Source of the DNA: Thermoleptolyngbya sichuanensis A183
GTDB lineage: Bacteria > Cyanobacteriota > Cyanobacteriia > Elainellales > Elainellaceae
Direction: 5' to 3'
Length of the DNA stretch: 64,000 nt
NCBI RefSeq assembly: GCF_013177315.1
Contig: NZ_CP053661.1
Coordinates: 3,782,001 to 3,846,000, forward strand
The notes under the pieces were generated by a model. It was not told the DNA's origin and did no database searches. It worked only from the letters and a program-made list of their open reading frames with translations. Positions 36,312-46,482 of the stretch are shown here, piece by piece (the first letter of the stretch is position 1; each line of letters opens with the position of its first letter). The position numbers and the translations under genes are program-made.

Positions 36312-36609
36312 GACTGCGATCGCCTCCCGATTCAGTCCATCTTCCAATCCGTCGGATCATTGCAGATGCAAACGTCCATTCAGATGGAATCTTCTTCAAT
36401 GAAATATATCTGTAGTCCTAGCTGCAAGTTACTAGTGACTCGATCACCTCGTAGATCAAAATCTAGCCCCAGACCTCATGAATTAGACCTCATGAATTAT
36501 CTCTGGCTTTTTAACCAGCTTATCTACTCGTTCCACTCTCTCGATTGAGTTTGGAAATCAATCAGCGTTTAACAAATTTGAGTGTAACTTAGCCTTTAAC
36601 CTATTGGGC

Positions 36610-36730
36610 TTTAACTAGAGTTTGATCAGCGTTTAACTGGGGTTTAACTGGGGTTTAACTAAGGTTCAACCGGGGTTTAACTAAGGTTCAACTGGGATTC
36701 AACTGGAGTTCAACTGGGGCTTAATAACTG
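36610..36730 (+). repeat. Eleven-unit tandem array with exact 11-bp period
   Basis: Units start at 36610, 36621, 36632 and every 11 bases to 36720. The consensus is TT(T/C)AACT followed by four mostly-G bases; units include TTTAACTGGGG, TTTAACTAAGG, TTCAACTGGGA and the last CTTAATAACTG. The second unit (TTTGATCAGCG) is the most divergent. No unit has an insertion or deletion. It lies between divergent genes (TPR at 36311 and radical SAM at 37030). A related GTTTAAC and CTTTAACC also occur just upstream, out of phase. The spacing equals that of OmpR/PhoB-type operator repeats. Confidence 0.85.
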
Positions 36731-37029
36731 CTCTTGAGGGCAGCAAAATTCGTCACAAAATTGTCAATGTATGAGAACAGAGCTTTTCGGTATCTTCAGC
36801 TTGCCATGAAGATTGTGCAAACTCCTACGGTAGATGCCCTGAAAAATACCGCCTATAGTTTTCCAATTCCTCAATTGCTCCTGCCGCATCTGCGTACATC
36901 CCCATATTTTTTAGTAGCCAAATATACATGCCTGGAGTCCATTGCTGGTGGCGATCGCTACATTGCCCACATCTTCTGGGCTTTTGCTATAGGCTGAAGG
37001 AGAATGTCTCCTCTCTTGCTTCTGCCTTT

Positions 37030-38649
37030 GTGACTGCTGTTTTCGCCGATGAGCGGCTGCTGTTTACGCCTGCAACGCCGGATGCCGACGCGGTTCCGGT
37101 GATTTTTGCGTTTCCCAATGACTATACCGTTGGCATTACTAGCCTGGGCTATCAGGTGGTCTGGGCGACGCTGGCGACGCGGGCCGATGTGCAGGTCAGC
37201 CGCCTGTTTACCGATCTGCATGAGCCGCTGCCAGCCTGCCCCGAATTGTTGGGGTTCTCCGTATCCTGGGAACTGGACTATGTGAATATTTTGGGGCTGC
37301 TGGAGTCACTGGAGATTCCCTTGCGATCGCCCGACCGCACCGATGCCCACCCGCTCATTTTCGGGGGCGGCCCTGTGCTGACGGCCAATCCCGAACCCTT
37401 TGCCGACTTTTTTGACGTGGTGCTGCTGGGCGACGGTGAACTGCTCCTAGATGCATTCATCACGGCTTACAAAGCAGTGCGGCAGGAGGGGCGATCGCAG
37501 CAGCTTCGACACCTGGCGCAGGTTCCAGGAGTCTATGTTCCGTCGCTATATGACGTGACCTACACTGCACCAGACGGAAAAATCCGGGCGATCGCCCCGC
37601 TGGAAGGCGCACCTGCGGTCGTCGAAAAGCAGACCTATCGTGGCAACGTGCTGTCGGCTTCGACCGTTGTCACCGAGCGGGCCGCCTGGGAAAACATTTA
37701 CATGGTGGAAGTGGTGCGGAGTTGTCCTGAAATGTGCCGCTTTTGCCTGGCCAGCTACCTAACGCTGCCCTTTCGCCCAGCAAGTTTGGAGCAATCGCTG
37801 ATGCCTGCGATCGAGCGGGGGCTGGCGGTGACCAATCGGCTGGGGCTATTGGGCGCATCGGTGACGCAGCATCCAGAGTTTGACGAGTTGCTGGATTATC
37901 TCAACCAGCCGCAGTTCGATGATGTGCGGCTTAGCCTGGCCTCAGTGCGGACGGGCACCGTGACCGAGAAACTGGCGCGATCGCTCGTGCGACACGACAC
38001 CCGCTCCATTACCATTGCAGTCGAAAGTGGGAGCGATCGCCTGCGGCAAATCATCAACAAAAAGCTGGAAACCGAAGAAATTGTCCAGGCTGCCATCAAC
38101 GCCAAAGCGGGCGGCCTCAGCAGCCTCAAGCTCTATGGCATGGTTGGCATTCCGGGCGAACAGCCCAGCGACCTAGATGCGACCGTAGACCTGCTGAAAA
38201 CCCTGAAAAAAGCCGCGCCCGGTCTGCGCCTGACGCTGGGGTGCAGCACCTTTGTCCCCAAAGCTCACACACCCTTTCAGTGGTTTGGCGTGAACCCGCA
38301 GGCAGACAAGCGATTAAAGATTTTGCAAAAGCGGCTGGGGGCACTGGGAGTCGAGTTTCGTCCCGAAAGCTATAATTGGTCGGTAATCCAGGCGCTAATT
38401 TCGCGGGGCGATCGCCGCTTGTCCCATTTACTAGAAAGGGTGCGCCACTACGGCGACACACTGGGCAGCTACCGCCGCGCCTTCAAGGAACTGCGGGGAA
38501 CCCTGCCACCGCTGGAAGCTTACGTTTTCGACCCCTGGCAGGTAGATGACCTGCTGCCCTGGGAGCATCTGCATGGGCCGCTGCCCAAGGCGACCCTGCT
38601 CAAACATCAGGCAAGCGCGATAGCCCTGTTTGCCCCCGCAATGGTCTAA
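37030..38649 (+). CDS. B12-binding-type radical SAM protein
   Basis: 540 residues. The N-terminal part (about 10-170) resembles a cobalamin-binding Rossmann region, with FPNDYTVGITSLGYQVVWAT, GFSVSWELDYVNILGLLE and IFGGGPVLTANPEPFADFFD. The radical-SAM core has EVVRSCPEMCRFCLASYLTL, whose CxxxCxxC cysteines hold the 4Fe-4S cluster, then SLKLYGMVGIPGEQPSDLDA. The product and substrate are unknown. The frame is open from 36928, but that region is non-coding in style. GTG 37030 (VTAVFADERLLFTPATP) begins the conserved part; no Shine-Dalgarno sequence sits at ideal spacing. It is preceded by the 11-bp array. Confidence 0.85.
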   Translation: MTAVFADERLLFTPATPDADAVPVIFAFPNDYTVGITSLGYQVVWATLATRADVQVSRLFTDLHEPLPACPELLGFSVSWELDYVNILGLLESLEIPLRSPDRTDAHPLIFGGGPVLTANPEPFADFFDVVLLGDGELLLDAFITAYKAVRQEGRSQQLRHLAQVPGVYVPSLYDVTYTAPDGKIRAIAPLEGAPAVVEKQTYRGNVLSASTVVTERAAWENIYMVEVVRSCPEMCRFCLASYLTLPFRPASLEQSLMPAIERGLAVTNRLGLLGASVTQHPEFDELLDYLNQPQFDDVRLSLASVRTGTVTEKLARSLVRHDTRSITIAVESGSDRLRQIINKKLETEEIVQAAINAKAGGLSSLKLYGMVGIPGEQPSDLDATVDLLKTLKKAAPGLRLTLGCSTFVPKAHTPFQWFGVNPQADKRLKILQKRLGALGVEFRPESYNWSVIQALISRGDRRLSHLLERVRHYGDTLGSYRRAFKELRGTLPPLEAYVFDPWQVDDLLPWEHLHGPLPKATLLKHQASAIALFAPAMV

Positions 38650-38765
38650 CCCGGCTCTGGCTTACCCGCGAACAATTTGCCCAATTCCACCGTCTGCAAG
38701 TTTATTCCTACGTATCCTTGCGTTGGAACCAGGCACAATCTGGGTAGTCTACGCTAGGGTTTCCC

Positions 38766-38810
38766 TTTTCGTTCTTCGTTCTTCCCCTTTCGTTCTTCCC
38801 TCTTACCAAA
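38766..38810. repeat. Pyrimidine-rich short repeat
   Basis: TTTTCGTTCTTCGTTCTTCC then CCTTTCGTTCTTCCCTCTTA: three to four TTCGTTCTTCC units. It is the reverse complement of the repeat at 3650-3705, upstream of trmD, and lies just before a small hypothetical gene. Confidence 0.7.
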
Positions 38811-38818
38811 CCGTTGTC

Positions 38819-39169
38819 ATGATTGAAAAGTCCAGTGAATGGAACCAGAGAGCAACGCTGCGCCGCGCCGCCCGCTCGCCCCATGCCTACACCGGGTCGC
38901 GGGTCAGGGTGGCTGCTGCCGTTGCGCCCCAGCCAGAAGTGCTGACCACGAAGGGTCTGGATTTTCTATCGCTGGCGGTTTGCTCCTGTGCGCTGACGCT
39001 GCTCTGCCACTCGGCCACCAGTCCGCTCCATAGCGCCAGCCCCAGCAATGCGACTCCCGTGCGCCCGCCAGCCATGAGCCGCACAGCCACCACGCCCTCT
39101 TTTGCGCCTTTTACGCTGGTTTCTCCTTCGCCCGAAGTGAAAGAACAGGACGAAGACCAGGACTTATAA
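38819..39169 (+). CDS. Hypothetical protein, one membrane segment
   Basis: 116 residues from ATG 38819: MIEKSSEWNQRATLRRAARS, then a hydrophobic Cys/Leu stretch GLDFLSLAVCSCALTLLCHS (about 50-69), a Ser/Pro-rich linker and an acidic end (EVKEQDEDQDL). It has no recognised family. The longer frame upstream is translated repeat. There is no good Shine-Dalgarno sequence, so expression is uncertain. The tRNA-Gly gene follows on the other strand. Confidence 0.4.
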   Translation: MIEKSSEWNQRATLRRAARSPHAYTGSRVRVAAAVAPQPEVLTTKGLDFLSLAVCSCALTLLCHSATSPLHSASPSNATPVRPPAMSRTATTPSFAPFTLVSPSPEVKEQDEDQDL

Positions 39170-39268
39170 ACTGCGTGTCCAGCCATTTACCAGCCATCTA
39201 GCAGACCGTTTGGCAAACCGTTTTGATAATTTGATAAATAGTCTGCCAGATTGTTCAAATCTTTCCGA

Positions 39269-39339
39269 AGCGGGCAGCGGGAATCGAACCCGCATCAACA
39301 GTTTGGAAGACTGTAGTTTTACCACTAAACTATGCCCGC
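39269..39339 (-). tRNA. tRNA-Gly (anticodon UCC)
   Basis: Read on the minus strand, the acceptor arm GCGGGCA pairs with TGCCCGC, followed by discriminator T. The D arm is TAGTTTAGTGGTAAAACTA-like. The anticodon loop is CTTCCAA with TCC, and the T arm is GCGGGTTCGATTCCCGC. It is 71 nt, with no encoded CCA. It decodes GGA and GGG glycine codons. Confidence 0.95.
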
Positions 39340-39556
39340 AAGTATTTCCACAACAGCCCGTGTTAAAGGTGTTCGTGAAAGGCGTTGAGAAATTCTCAAG
39401 CTTTACTAGGTTAGCACAATTCTAAAAGTATGCTTCCAAAAGCGGACTGCTCTAAAAGCGGACTGTTAGAAGTGTCACTTCGGTTTTGGCGATCGCCCTC
39501 CCACGTCGCCTTCGATGCGATCGGCCCTAAGTGCTGACTTTATGGCTGGTTTCTGG

Positions 39557-39895
39557 CTAGGGACTGGCGATCGCCACCGCCACCATCGACAGCAGCGCGA
39601 TCGCCCCTAAAACGCCCCCCGTCCACAGCGCCAGCCGCCGCGAGGTAAACCGCGCCCACACCAGCAAGGTCAAAAATGCCGCCAACCCCACCAGCAGCGC
39701 CACTAGCACCAGGGGCAAATCGGGGGGCAAATTGTCGCGAATCATCTCCCGAAAGCGCCCCGGCGCAAACGCAGACAGCAGCAGCGTGAACGAGGTGAGG
39801 GCGATCGCCAGCCCTCCCATAACCACACAGGTGCCTGCAATGCCTTGCAGAAAATACAGCCCGTCTTGGCGCAGACGGTTTCGAGTAATCCGCAT
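39557..39895 (-). CDS. Small membrane protein of unknown function
   Basis: 112 residues from ATG 39893-39895: MRITRNRLRQDGLYFLQGIA, then three hydrophobic segments (VMGGLAIALTSFTLLLSAF, LPLVLVALLVGLAAFLTLLV, LWTGGVLGAIALLSMVAVAI). Charged loops lie between (PGRFREMIRDNLPPD). The frame extends up to 40090, but that part is poor in membrane character and lacks a start signal. It is typical of small uncharacterised cyanobacterial membrane proteins. It is divergent from the GGDEF/EAL gene. Confidence 0.65.
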   Translation of the reverse strand: MRITRNRLRQDGLYFLQGIAGTCVVMGGLAIALTSFTLLLSAFAPGRFREMIRDNLPPDLPLVLVALLVGLAAFLTLLVWARFTSRRLALWTGGVLGAIALLSMVAVAIASP

Positions 39896-40161
39896 AGTAA
39901 CAGGTGAAATAGAAGCGCAATGAAGCAGTTTCGACAAGAAACGTTGACCCAACATTGAGTCACTGTTGTGAGTGTACCGGAAGTTTGAACACTTGCTGGT
40001 AGACGAGCAGCCCAGAGATGAAGTGGGCTTTTGCTTCAAAGCTTGAAAGGTGGCTTGCAGCCCTGAAATTTTGAAGAGAGATGGGTACACTTTTCATCAG
40101 ACAGGCTCCAGACAGAGCGAATCTGGCAGAAGGCGAAAACTTTTAAGTTTGTGTTTTACCT

Positions 40162-43100
40162 ATGGAAAACCACTCCTCCGCCGATTATGAGCAAGTTTCG
40201 CCAGCAGACTGGAACCGCACCCCTGCCTCTGTTAAACGGTGGATAGCAGCCCTTCAGCAGGAATGCGCTAACCGTTTGGAGCGCGAAAGCCGCCTGCTTC
40301 AGTGTCTAGACGCAGCACCCATTGGCATCGCTGCCTACGACGCAACGGGGCAGCTAGTCTACATCAATCCTTCGGGTCGCAGATTGCTAGAGCAGGACAA
40401 TGATACCAACAAGGACACCAACGAGTTAGAAAATTCACCAGCGCCGTTTTTGGAGGCATCTCCGATTTATCGTGCGGGCACCCAGATTCCCTACTCGGTC
40501 GAGCAGTTACCTACGACGCAAGCGCTTAGAGGCGTGGCGGCTGCGGCAGATGATTTGGAGATTCGTTGGGGCGATCGCACGATTTTTCTAGAAGTGCAGG
40601 CCACGCCTATTTTCGACGCGCAGGGCAACGTCACCTATGCGATTGCTACGCTGCAAGATATCGGCCCCCAAAAGCGGCGCAACATCCACGAGCAGCAAAT
40701 CATTGAAAACACGCGGCTGCAAAGTGATCGACAAAGTGATCAACGCTATCGCCAGGTGATTCAGGCGCAGACCGATCTGATTCTACGCTCTACGCCAGAC
40801 ACCCGTATTACTTTTGCCAACGACTCCCTCTGTGCAACGCTGGGTCTGCCGCTGGAGGAGGTTATTGGTCAGCGCTGGAGTAGCTTTGTTCCCGCCGAAG
40901 ATTTGGATGAAATCTATCGAAAAATTGCTGCTCTGACACCTACACATCCAACCTTTGAAAACATTAACCGAGACCAACGACCCAATCATCAGATTGGCTG
41001 GACCCAGTGGGTTAACGTTGGCATTTTCGATGAACAGGGCGTGCTAGTCGAAATTCAATCCGTTGGAAGAGACATCACAGAGCTACAGAAGCAAATTCAG
41101 CGAGAACAGGCGCTGAACCGCGTCTTCCAAGCAATTCGCAACTCCCTTGACCTCGACACTATCTTTGCAACAGCAACGGCAGAAACTGCTCGCCTGCTTC
41201 AGGATTTGGACTGTTACGTCGTGCAGTATCTACCGAAGCAGGGTGTTTGGAAACACGTCGCAGCCTATCGTCACGATGCTGCTCAGCCCTCAACGCTGGG
41301 TTTAGAAATTTCTGATGCAGGCAATCCCTTTGCATCCAGACTGAAACAGTTTCAGGTGGTACAGATCAACGATGCCAGCGCTATAGAAGACACGATTAAT
41401 CGAGATCTGGCCCAAATCGTGCCTGGGGCGTGGCTGCTGATTCCGCTGTCAGTGGACGGTAAGCTGTGGGGTAGCTTTACGATTGTGGCGGATGGGCGAT
41501 CGCTCGTTTGGTCCGAAGACCAAGTGCAACTGGCCCAAGCCGTTGCCCATCAGCTTGAAATTGCCATTCAGCAAGCCAATCTTTACCAACAGGCGCAAAT
41601 AGAACTAACAGAACGCCGCCGCATCGAGACTGCTCTGCGAGAGAGCGAAGCAAGATTTCAAAACATGGCGGCCAATGTGCCGGGCGCTATCTTTCAGTAT
41701 CTCCTTCGTCCTGACGGGTCTGATGCAGTGGTTTACATGAGTCCGGGCTGTCTCAGGTTGTGGGAGGTGGATGCACAAGCAGTTGTTGAAGATGCCACCG
41801 TGCTGTGGCAGATGATTGATCCAGAGGATCTGCCAGCGATGCAGGCTTCGGTGATGGAATCGGCGCGGACGCTGCAACCTTGGTCTTGGGCATGGCGAAT
41901 CACGACTCCTTCTGGACGTAAAAAGTGGCTCGAAGCAGCAGGCAGACCCACGCGCTATGCCAACGGTGACATTATTTGGGACACGCTGATTTTAGACGTG
42001 ACAGAGCGGCAGACAGCGCTGGCGCAACTCCAGCAGTCAGAACTGGCCCTGCGAGACAGCGAAGCCCGCTATCGACTTTTGGCCGAAAACACTAGCGACC
42101 TTGTTTGTCTGCATCAGCCGTCAGGCCATTACAGCTACGTCAGCCCGTCCTGTGAGGGGCTGCTGGGCTATCGCTATGATCAAATGCTGGGTCGTTTACC
42201 GCAGCAGTTTGTGCATCCTGAGGAGGGCGATCGCCTCGCCCAAGCGTTGGAAATCGCTGCCAGCAGCGGCAAGGCTGGACCCGTTACCTATCGGATGCGC
42301 CATCGGGCAGGGCACTACGTTTGGTTTGAAACCTTGCTTAAATCAATCGTTGATGGGACGGGCACGGTCGTGCAACTCCAGACCACCTCCCGCGACGTGA
42401 CCGAGCGCGTGCGGATTCAACGCCAGCTAGAGTATGCGGCGGTTCATGATGCGCTGACGGGGTTGCCCAATCGCAAGCTGCTGATGGAACGGCTAGAAGC
42501 GGCGATCGCCCGTGCCAAATCCGCTGGGAACTATCAGTTTGCGGTGATTTTTCTCGACCTTGATCGGTTTAAAGTGATCAACGACAGCCTGGGGCATCTA
42601 GCGGGGGATCAACTGCTAGTTGCGATCGCCCAAATCCTGCAATCGACCCTAAAACCGTCAGACTTGGCGGCGCGGCTCGGCGGGGATGAGTTCATTATTT
42701 TGCTAGAAGAGATACCCCAAATTCAAGCAGCGATTGATGCCACGGCACGACTTTTCTCGGCGCTGCAAACGCCGCTGCTGTTGGAAGGACGCGAAATCTA
42801 CACAACTGCTAGTGCGGGCATTGTGCTGGGCACTTCTGTCTATGACCAGGCTTCGCATTTGCTGCGGGATGCTGACATTGCAATGTATCGCGCCAAGCAA
42901 AAAGGCAAAGCTTGCTACGAAATTTTTGACATCCAGATGCACGCCCAGGCGCTCCGACGGCTGCATTTGGAAAATGACCTGCGACAGGCGATCGCTGCTG
43001 AAGAATTTGTCCTCCACTATCAGCCCACCGTCGATCTCAACACTAGGGCACTGGTCGGGTTCGAGTCCCTTATCCGCTGGCAGCACCCAACCCAAGGCTT

Positions 43101-43761
43101 GAAGTTTCCTGCCGATTTCATTACTACTGCTGAAGAAATCGGGCTAATTACAGCGATTGATCTGTGGGCGCTGCAAACGGCCTGTCAGCAGTTGGCAAGC
43201 TGGCAACAGGTCTTTCCCCAATGCAGCCAGATGAAAGTTGGGGTAAATCTCTCGGCACAGGACTTGAAGTACGGCGGGTTAGTCAATGAAATTGACCAAG
43301 CACTGGCGCAAAGTGGTCTCAATCCAACCTGTCTGATGTTGGAAATTACCGAGAGTATGCTGGTCGAAGATGCCGAGGCCGCAATTCGCCTGCTAGAACA
43401 AATTAAGGCACGCGGCATTCACATCAGCATTGATGATTTTGGCACAGGCTATTCTTCCCTCAGCTATCTGCATCGGCTACCTGTCGATAGCCTAAAGGTA
43501 GACCGATCCTTCGTCAGCCAAATTGAAGCAGATCCGCGCAACTATCAGATTGTTGAAACCATCGCAGCCCTGAGCCAACAGCTTGGGTTGGGGGCGATCG
43601 CCGAAGGCATTGAAACGCACACTCAGCTTCAGCGACTCCAGCGCCTTGGCTATCAGTTAGGACAAGGCTATCTCTTCTCTCGTGCGCTCACGTCAGAGGC
43701 AGCCGCAGCGCTCCTTGCTCAAGAGGGGAGTCTTCTGGGCAATCAGCCCGGCGATGCTTAG
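40162..43761 (+). CDS. PAS/GAF sensor with GGDEF and EAL domains (cyclic-di-GMP turnover)
   Basis: 1199 residues without membrane helices. A PAS domain lies at about 45-175 and a second at about 190-310. A GAF domain follows at about 315-480 (LNRVFQAIRNSLDLDTIFAT). Two more PAS domains lie at about 490-620 and 630-755, then GGDEF with LAARLGGDEFIILLEEI (near 838). The EAL domain has GFESLIRWQHP near 969 (ExLxR form), EITESMLVED, IDDFGTGYSSLSYLHRLP and GAIAEGIETH. Both active sites look intact, so it may make and degrade cyclic-di-GMP according to its sensory inputs. The GAF domain is clearly similar to the one in the kinase at 51107. Confidence 0.93.
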   Translation: MENHSSADYEQVSPADWNRTPASVKRWIAALQQECANRLERESRLLQCLDAAPIGIAAYDATGQLVYINPSGRRLLEQDNDTNKDTNELENSPAPFLEASPIYRAGTQIPYSVEQLPTTQALRGVAAAADDLEIRWGDRTIFLEVQATPIFDAQGNVTYAIATLQDIGPQKRRNIHEQQIIENTRLQSDRQSDQRYRQVIQAQTDLILRSTPDTRITFANDSLCATLGLPLEEVIGQRWSSFVPAEDLDEIYRKIAALTPTHPTFENINRDQRPNHQIGWTQWVNVGIFDEQGVLVEIQSVGRDITELQKQIQREQALNRVFQAIRNSLDLDTIFATATAETARLLQDLDCYVVQYLPKQGVWKHVAAYRHDAAQPSTLGLEISDAGNPFASRLKQFQVVQINDASAIEDTINRDLAQIVPGAWLLIPLSVDGKLWGSFTIVADGRSLVWSEDQVQLAQAVAHQLEIAIQQANLYQQAQIELTERRRIETALRESEARFQNMAANVPGAIFQYLLRPDGSDAVVYMSPGCLRLWEVDAQAVVEDATVLWQMIDPEDLPAMQASVMESARTLQPWSWAWRITTPSGRKKWLEAAGRPTRYANGDIIWDTLILDVTERQTALAQLQQSELALRDSEARYRLLAENTSDLVCLHQPSGHYSYVSPSCEGLLGYRYDQMLGRLPQQFVHPEEGDRLAQALEIAASSGKAGPVTYRMRHRAGHYVWFETLLKSIVDGTGTVVQLQTTSRDVTERVRIQRQLEYAAVHDALTGLPNRKLLMERLEAAIARAKSAGNYQFAVIFLDLDRFKVINDSLGHLAGDQLLVAIAQILQSTLKPSDLAARLGGDEFIILLEEIPQIQAAIDATARLFSALQTPLLLEGREIYTTASAGIVLGTSVYDQASHLLRDADIAMYRAKQKGKACYEIFDIQMHAQALRRLHLENDLRQAIAAEEFVLHYQPTVDLNTRALVGFESLIRWQHPTQGLKFPADFITTAEEIGLITAIDLWALQTACQQLASWQQVFPQCSQMKVGVNLSAQDLKYGGLVNEIDQALAQSGLNPTCLMLEITESMLVEDAEAAIRLLEQIKARGIHISIDDFGTGYSSLSYLHRLPVDSLKVDRSFVSQIEADPRNYQIVETIAALSQQLGLGAIAEGIETHTQLQRLQRLGYQLGQGYLFSRALTSEAAAALLAQEGSLLGNQPGDA

Positions 43762-43885
43762 GGCAACAGTCCGTGTGGGCACTGGGTCTGCGCTGGGAGG
43801 GATTGCTTCTGAGCCAAGGGCCGACGACTACTCCGGGATGCCGCTTGACCAGGGAATGAGATTTGGGGCGATCGCTCGTCGGGGA

Positions 43886-43909
43886 ATATCGCTAAGCGAT
43901 AAGCGATAT
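43886..43909. repeat. Short palindrome upstream of proS
   Basis: ATATCGCT (43886-43893) and AGCGATAT (43902-43909) are perfect inverted repeats around AAGCGATA, itself another AGCGAT echo. It lies 80 bases before the proS start and could be a hairpin or operator. Nothing else supports a function. Confidence 0.4.
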
Positions 43910-43989
43910 CCGTAAAGCGATGCGAGAGGCAGTGGGTTCGGTAGACTGAGAGAACCAACGCAAATGTTAGTAGGAAGGACGACCCAGCG

Positions 43990-45798
43990 ATGCGCCTGTC
44001 TCAGATGCTATTTGTCACCCTGCGCGAAGATCCGGCAGAGGCAGAGATTCCCAGCCACAAGCTGCTGCTGCGGGCGGGCTATATTCGGCGCATCGGCAGC
44101 GGGGTCTACGCGTATCTGCCGCTGATGTGGCGAGTGCTGCAAAAGGTGTCGCAGATTGTGCGTGAGGAGATGAATGCGACCGGCGCGCAGGAAGTGCTGC
44201 TGCCCGCCATGCAGCCGTCGGAACTGTGGAAAGAGTCGGGCCGCTGGGACACCTACACCCAGGCGGAAGGCATCATGTTCACCCTGACGGATCGGCAAAA
44301 CCGCGAGGTGGCGCTGGGCCCGACCCATGAAGAAGTGATTACGGCGATCGCCCGCGACATGATCCGCTCCTACCGCCAACTCCCGCTGCACCTGTATCAG
44401 ATTCAGACGAAATTCCGCGACGAGATTCGTCCCCGCTTTGGGCTAATGCGTGGACGCGAGTTCATCATGAAGGACGGCTATTCCTTCCATACGAGTGAAG
44501 AAAGCCTGAAGCAGACCTACGCCGACATGGATCGCGCCTATCGCAATATGTTTACCCGCACGGGGCTGAAGTTCCGCCCGGTGGAGGCAGACTCCGGGGC
44601 GATCGGCGGATCGGGATCTCAGGAATTCATGGTGCTGGCAGACGCTGGGGAGGACGAAATCCTTTACACCGAAGATGGCAAATATTCGGCCAATACTGAG
44701 AAAGCCGTGTCGCTGCCGCCCGATGCCGTGCCCTCCACCTTTACGAAATTTGAAAAACTGGACACGCCCAACACGCCCACCATTGAAACACTCGCCCAGT
44801 TTCTCAAATGCTCTCCCACGCAGATTGTCAAAAACGTGCTGTATCAGGCCGTTTACGACAACGGCGTGACGGTGCTGGTGCTGGCTAGCATTCGCGGTGA
44901 CCAAGACGTAAACGAGGTAAAGCTGACGAATGAACTGGTGAAACTGGGCGATCGCTTTGGGGGCAAGACGCTGCTGGCACTGACCGTGCCCGATGCCGAG
45001 GCACAGGCGAAGTGGGCCGCCAAGCCCCTGCCCTTGGGCTACATTTCCCCCGGCTTGGAAGACAGCTACATCGGCAAGCAGGAAAAGCTGCATCCCAAAT
45101 TCTTGCGGCTGGTGGACAAAACGGCCGTGGACTTGCAGAACTTCGTCACCGGGTCGAACGAGTCTGGCTATCACGTCGTCGGGGCAAACTGGGGCAAGCA
45201 GTATCCGCTGCCTGGGGACGTGGTGGACATTCGCAAGGCCCGGCCGGGCGATCGCGCGATGCATGACCCCAGCCAAATCCTGCAAACCGCCCGTGGCATC
45301 GAGGTGGGGCACATTTTCCAGTTGGGCACGAAATATTCCAAAGCAATGGGCGCGACCTACACTAGCGAAACGGGCGAAGAACTGCCGCTGGTGATGGGCT
45401 GCTATGGCGTGGGCGTGTCTCGGCTGGCGCAGGCCGCCGTGGAGCAAAACCACGACAAAGACGGCATTATCTGGCCCGTGGCGATCGCCCCCTATCATGC
45501 CATCGTCGTCATCCCCAACATCACCGATGCCGCTCAAGTAGAAGCTGCTGAGAAACTCTACGCCGACCTCAACGCCGCTGGCGTAGAAACCCTGCTGGAC
45601 GACCGCGACGAGCGAGCCGGCGTGAAGTTCAAAGACTCTGAACTAGTGGGCATTCCCTTCCGCGTAGTGACGGGGCGATCGCTCCAGCAGGGCAAGGTCG
45701 AAGTCGTGCAACGCGCCACCAAGCAATCGCAGGAAATCGCGCTGGATCAGATCGTGTCCACCCTCAAACAGTGGATACAGGAGGCGATCGCTCCCTAG
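43990..45798 (+). CDS. proS: Prolyl-tRNA synthetase
   Basis: ProS charges tRNA-Pro. It is 602 residues, a bacterial-type enzyme. The catalytic core starts [20 protein letters not shown], with [15 protein letters not shown]. Motif 2 is [20 protein letters not shown] with [13 protein letters not shown] YbaK-like editing insert runs at about 230-380, motif 3 is [17 protein letters not shown], and the anticodon-binding domain ends the protein. The editing domain should clear Ala- or Cys-tRNA-Pro. ATG 43990 with GGAAGGACGA upstream is well supported. Confidence 0.97.
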   Translation: MRLSQMLFVTLREDPAEAEIPSHKLLLRAGYIRRIGSGVYAYLPLMWRVLQKVSQIVREEMNATGAQEVLLPAMQPSELWKESGRWDTYTQAEGIMFTLTDRQNREVALGPTHEEVITAIARDMIRSYRQLPLHLYQIQTKFRDEIRPRFGLMRGREFIMKDGYSFHTSEESLKQTYADMDRAYRNMFTRTGLKFRPVEADSGAIGGSGSQEFMVLADAGEDEILYTEDGKYSANTEKAVSLPPDAVPSTFTKFEKLDTPNTPTIETLAQFLKCSPTQIVKNVLYQAVYDNGVTVLVLASIRGDQDVNEVKLTNELVKLGDRFGGKTLLALTVPDAEAQAKWAAKPLPLGYISPGLEDSYIGKQEKLHPKFLRLVDKTAVDLQNFVTGSNESGYHVVGANWGKQYPLPGDVVDIRKARPGDRAMHDPSQILQTARGIEVGHIFQLGTKYSKAMGATYTSETGEELPLVMGCYGVGVSRLAQAAVEQNHDKDGIIWPVAIAPYHAIVVIPNITDAAQVEAAEKLYADLNAAGVETLLDDRDERAGVKFKDSELVGIPFRVVTGRSLQQGKVEVVQRATKQSQEIALDQIVSTLKQWIQEAIAP

Positions 45799-45828
45799 CT
45801 CTCTGTCCTTTCATTCCCAGAAACGCCA

Positions 45829-46482
45829 ATGGTTCAACTCACCCCCGCTCAAGTCACCAACGCCTGGGTTCCAGCCTCCTGGGAGGAATTTGTGCGTCTG
45901 ACGGATGATCCCGCTTACGCCAAGGCGAAGGGCTACTATCTCAACCAGCAAATGAGGATTGAAACCGTGGGAGTTGGGCCAGATCACGCCAGAGAAAATA
46001 CACTGCTGATTCTCGTTATCGGTTTGTATTGTGGGCTAAACGGCATTCCGATTGTGGGGTTAACACACTGTAGCTATCGAAAGGCAGGCGTGCAAGAAGC
46101 GCAGCCAGATATCTCCTATTACGTCGGTAGCCGTGCTGCACTGGCTCCTCAGGGGCGGGCGATCGCCAACCTAGACGAGGTTCCTCCCTCAGATTTGGCG
46201 ATCGAAATTGCCGACTCCTCGCTGGCAGACGACCTGGGCACTAAGCGACTGCTGTATGAAGAACTGGATGTGGCGGAATATTGGGTCGTGGATGTGTCCC
46301 AGAGCCAAATCATTGCCTTTCAAATTGCCAACCAAGGCAGCCGCCGCATCCCGGTTTCCCAGGTTTTGCCGGGGCTGGAATTGTCGGTGCTGCAAGCTGC
46401 ACTGGAGCAGTCCAAACAGGCAGAGAATAGCCAGGTGGTGGCGCAGTTGATGGCCCAATTTCAGCGCTCCCGAGAAGCCTGA
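45829..46482 (+). CDS. Uma2-family endonuclease-like protein
   Basis: 217 residues. It has the restriction-endonuclease-like Uma2 fold: SWEEFVRLTDDPAYAKAKGY, EAQPDISYYVGSR (acidic active-site strand), LAIEIADSSLADDLGTKRLL (the ExxxSS-type strand and helix) and YEELDVAEYWVVDVSQSQII. Cyanobacteria hold dozens of such genes and their cellular role is not settled. It lies 30 bases after proS and may be read through from it. The C-terminus (AQLMAQFQRSREA) is the short helix common in this group. Confidence 0.85.
   Translation: MVQLTPAQVTNAWVPASWEEFVRLTDDPAYAKAKGYYLNQQMRIETVGVGPDHARENTLLILVIGLYCGLNGIPIVGLTHCSYRKAGVQEAQPDISYYVGSRAALAPQGRAIANLDEVPPSDLAIEIADSSLADDLGTKRLLYEELDVAEYWVVDVSQSQIIAFQIANQGSRRIPVSQVLPGLELSVLQAALEQSKQAENSQVVAQLMAQFQRSREA

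Noticed and set aside
36997-37033. A 9-codon leader ORF (ATG 37004 to TGA 37033) overlapping the GTG of the radical-SAM gene, with AAGGAG nearby
   Set aside because: The AAGGAG is only one base from that ATG, too close for good initiation. Overlap with GTG may be chance.
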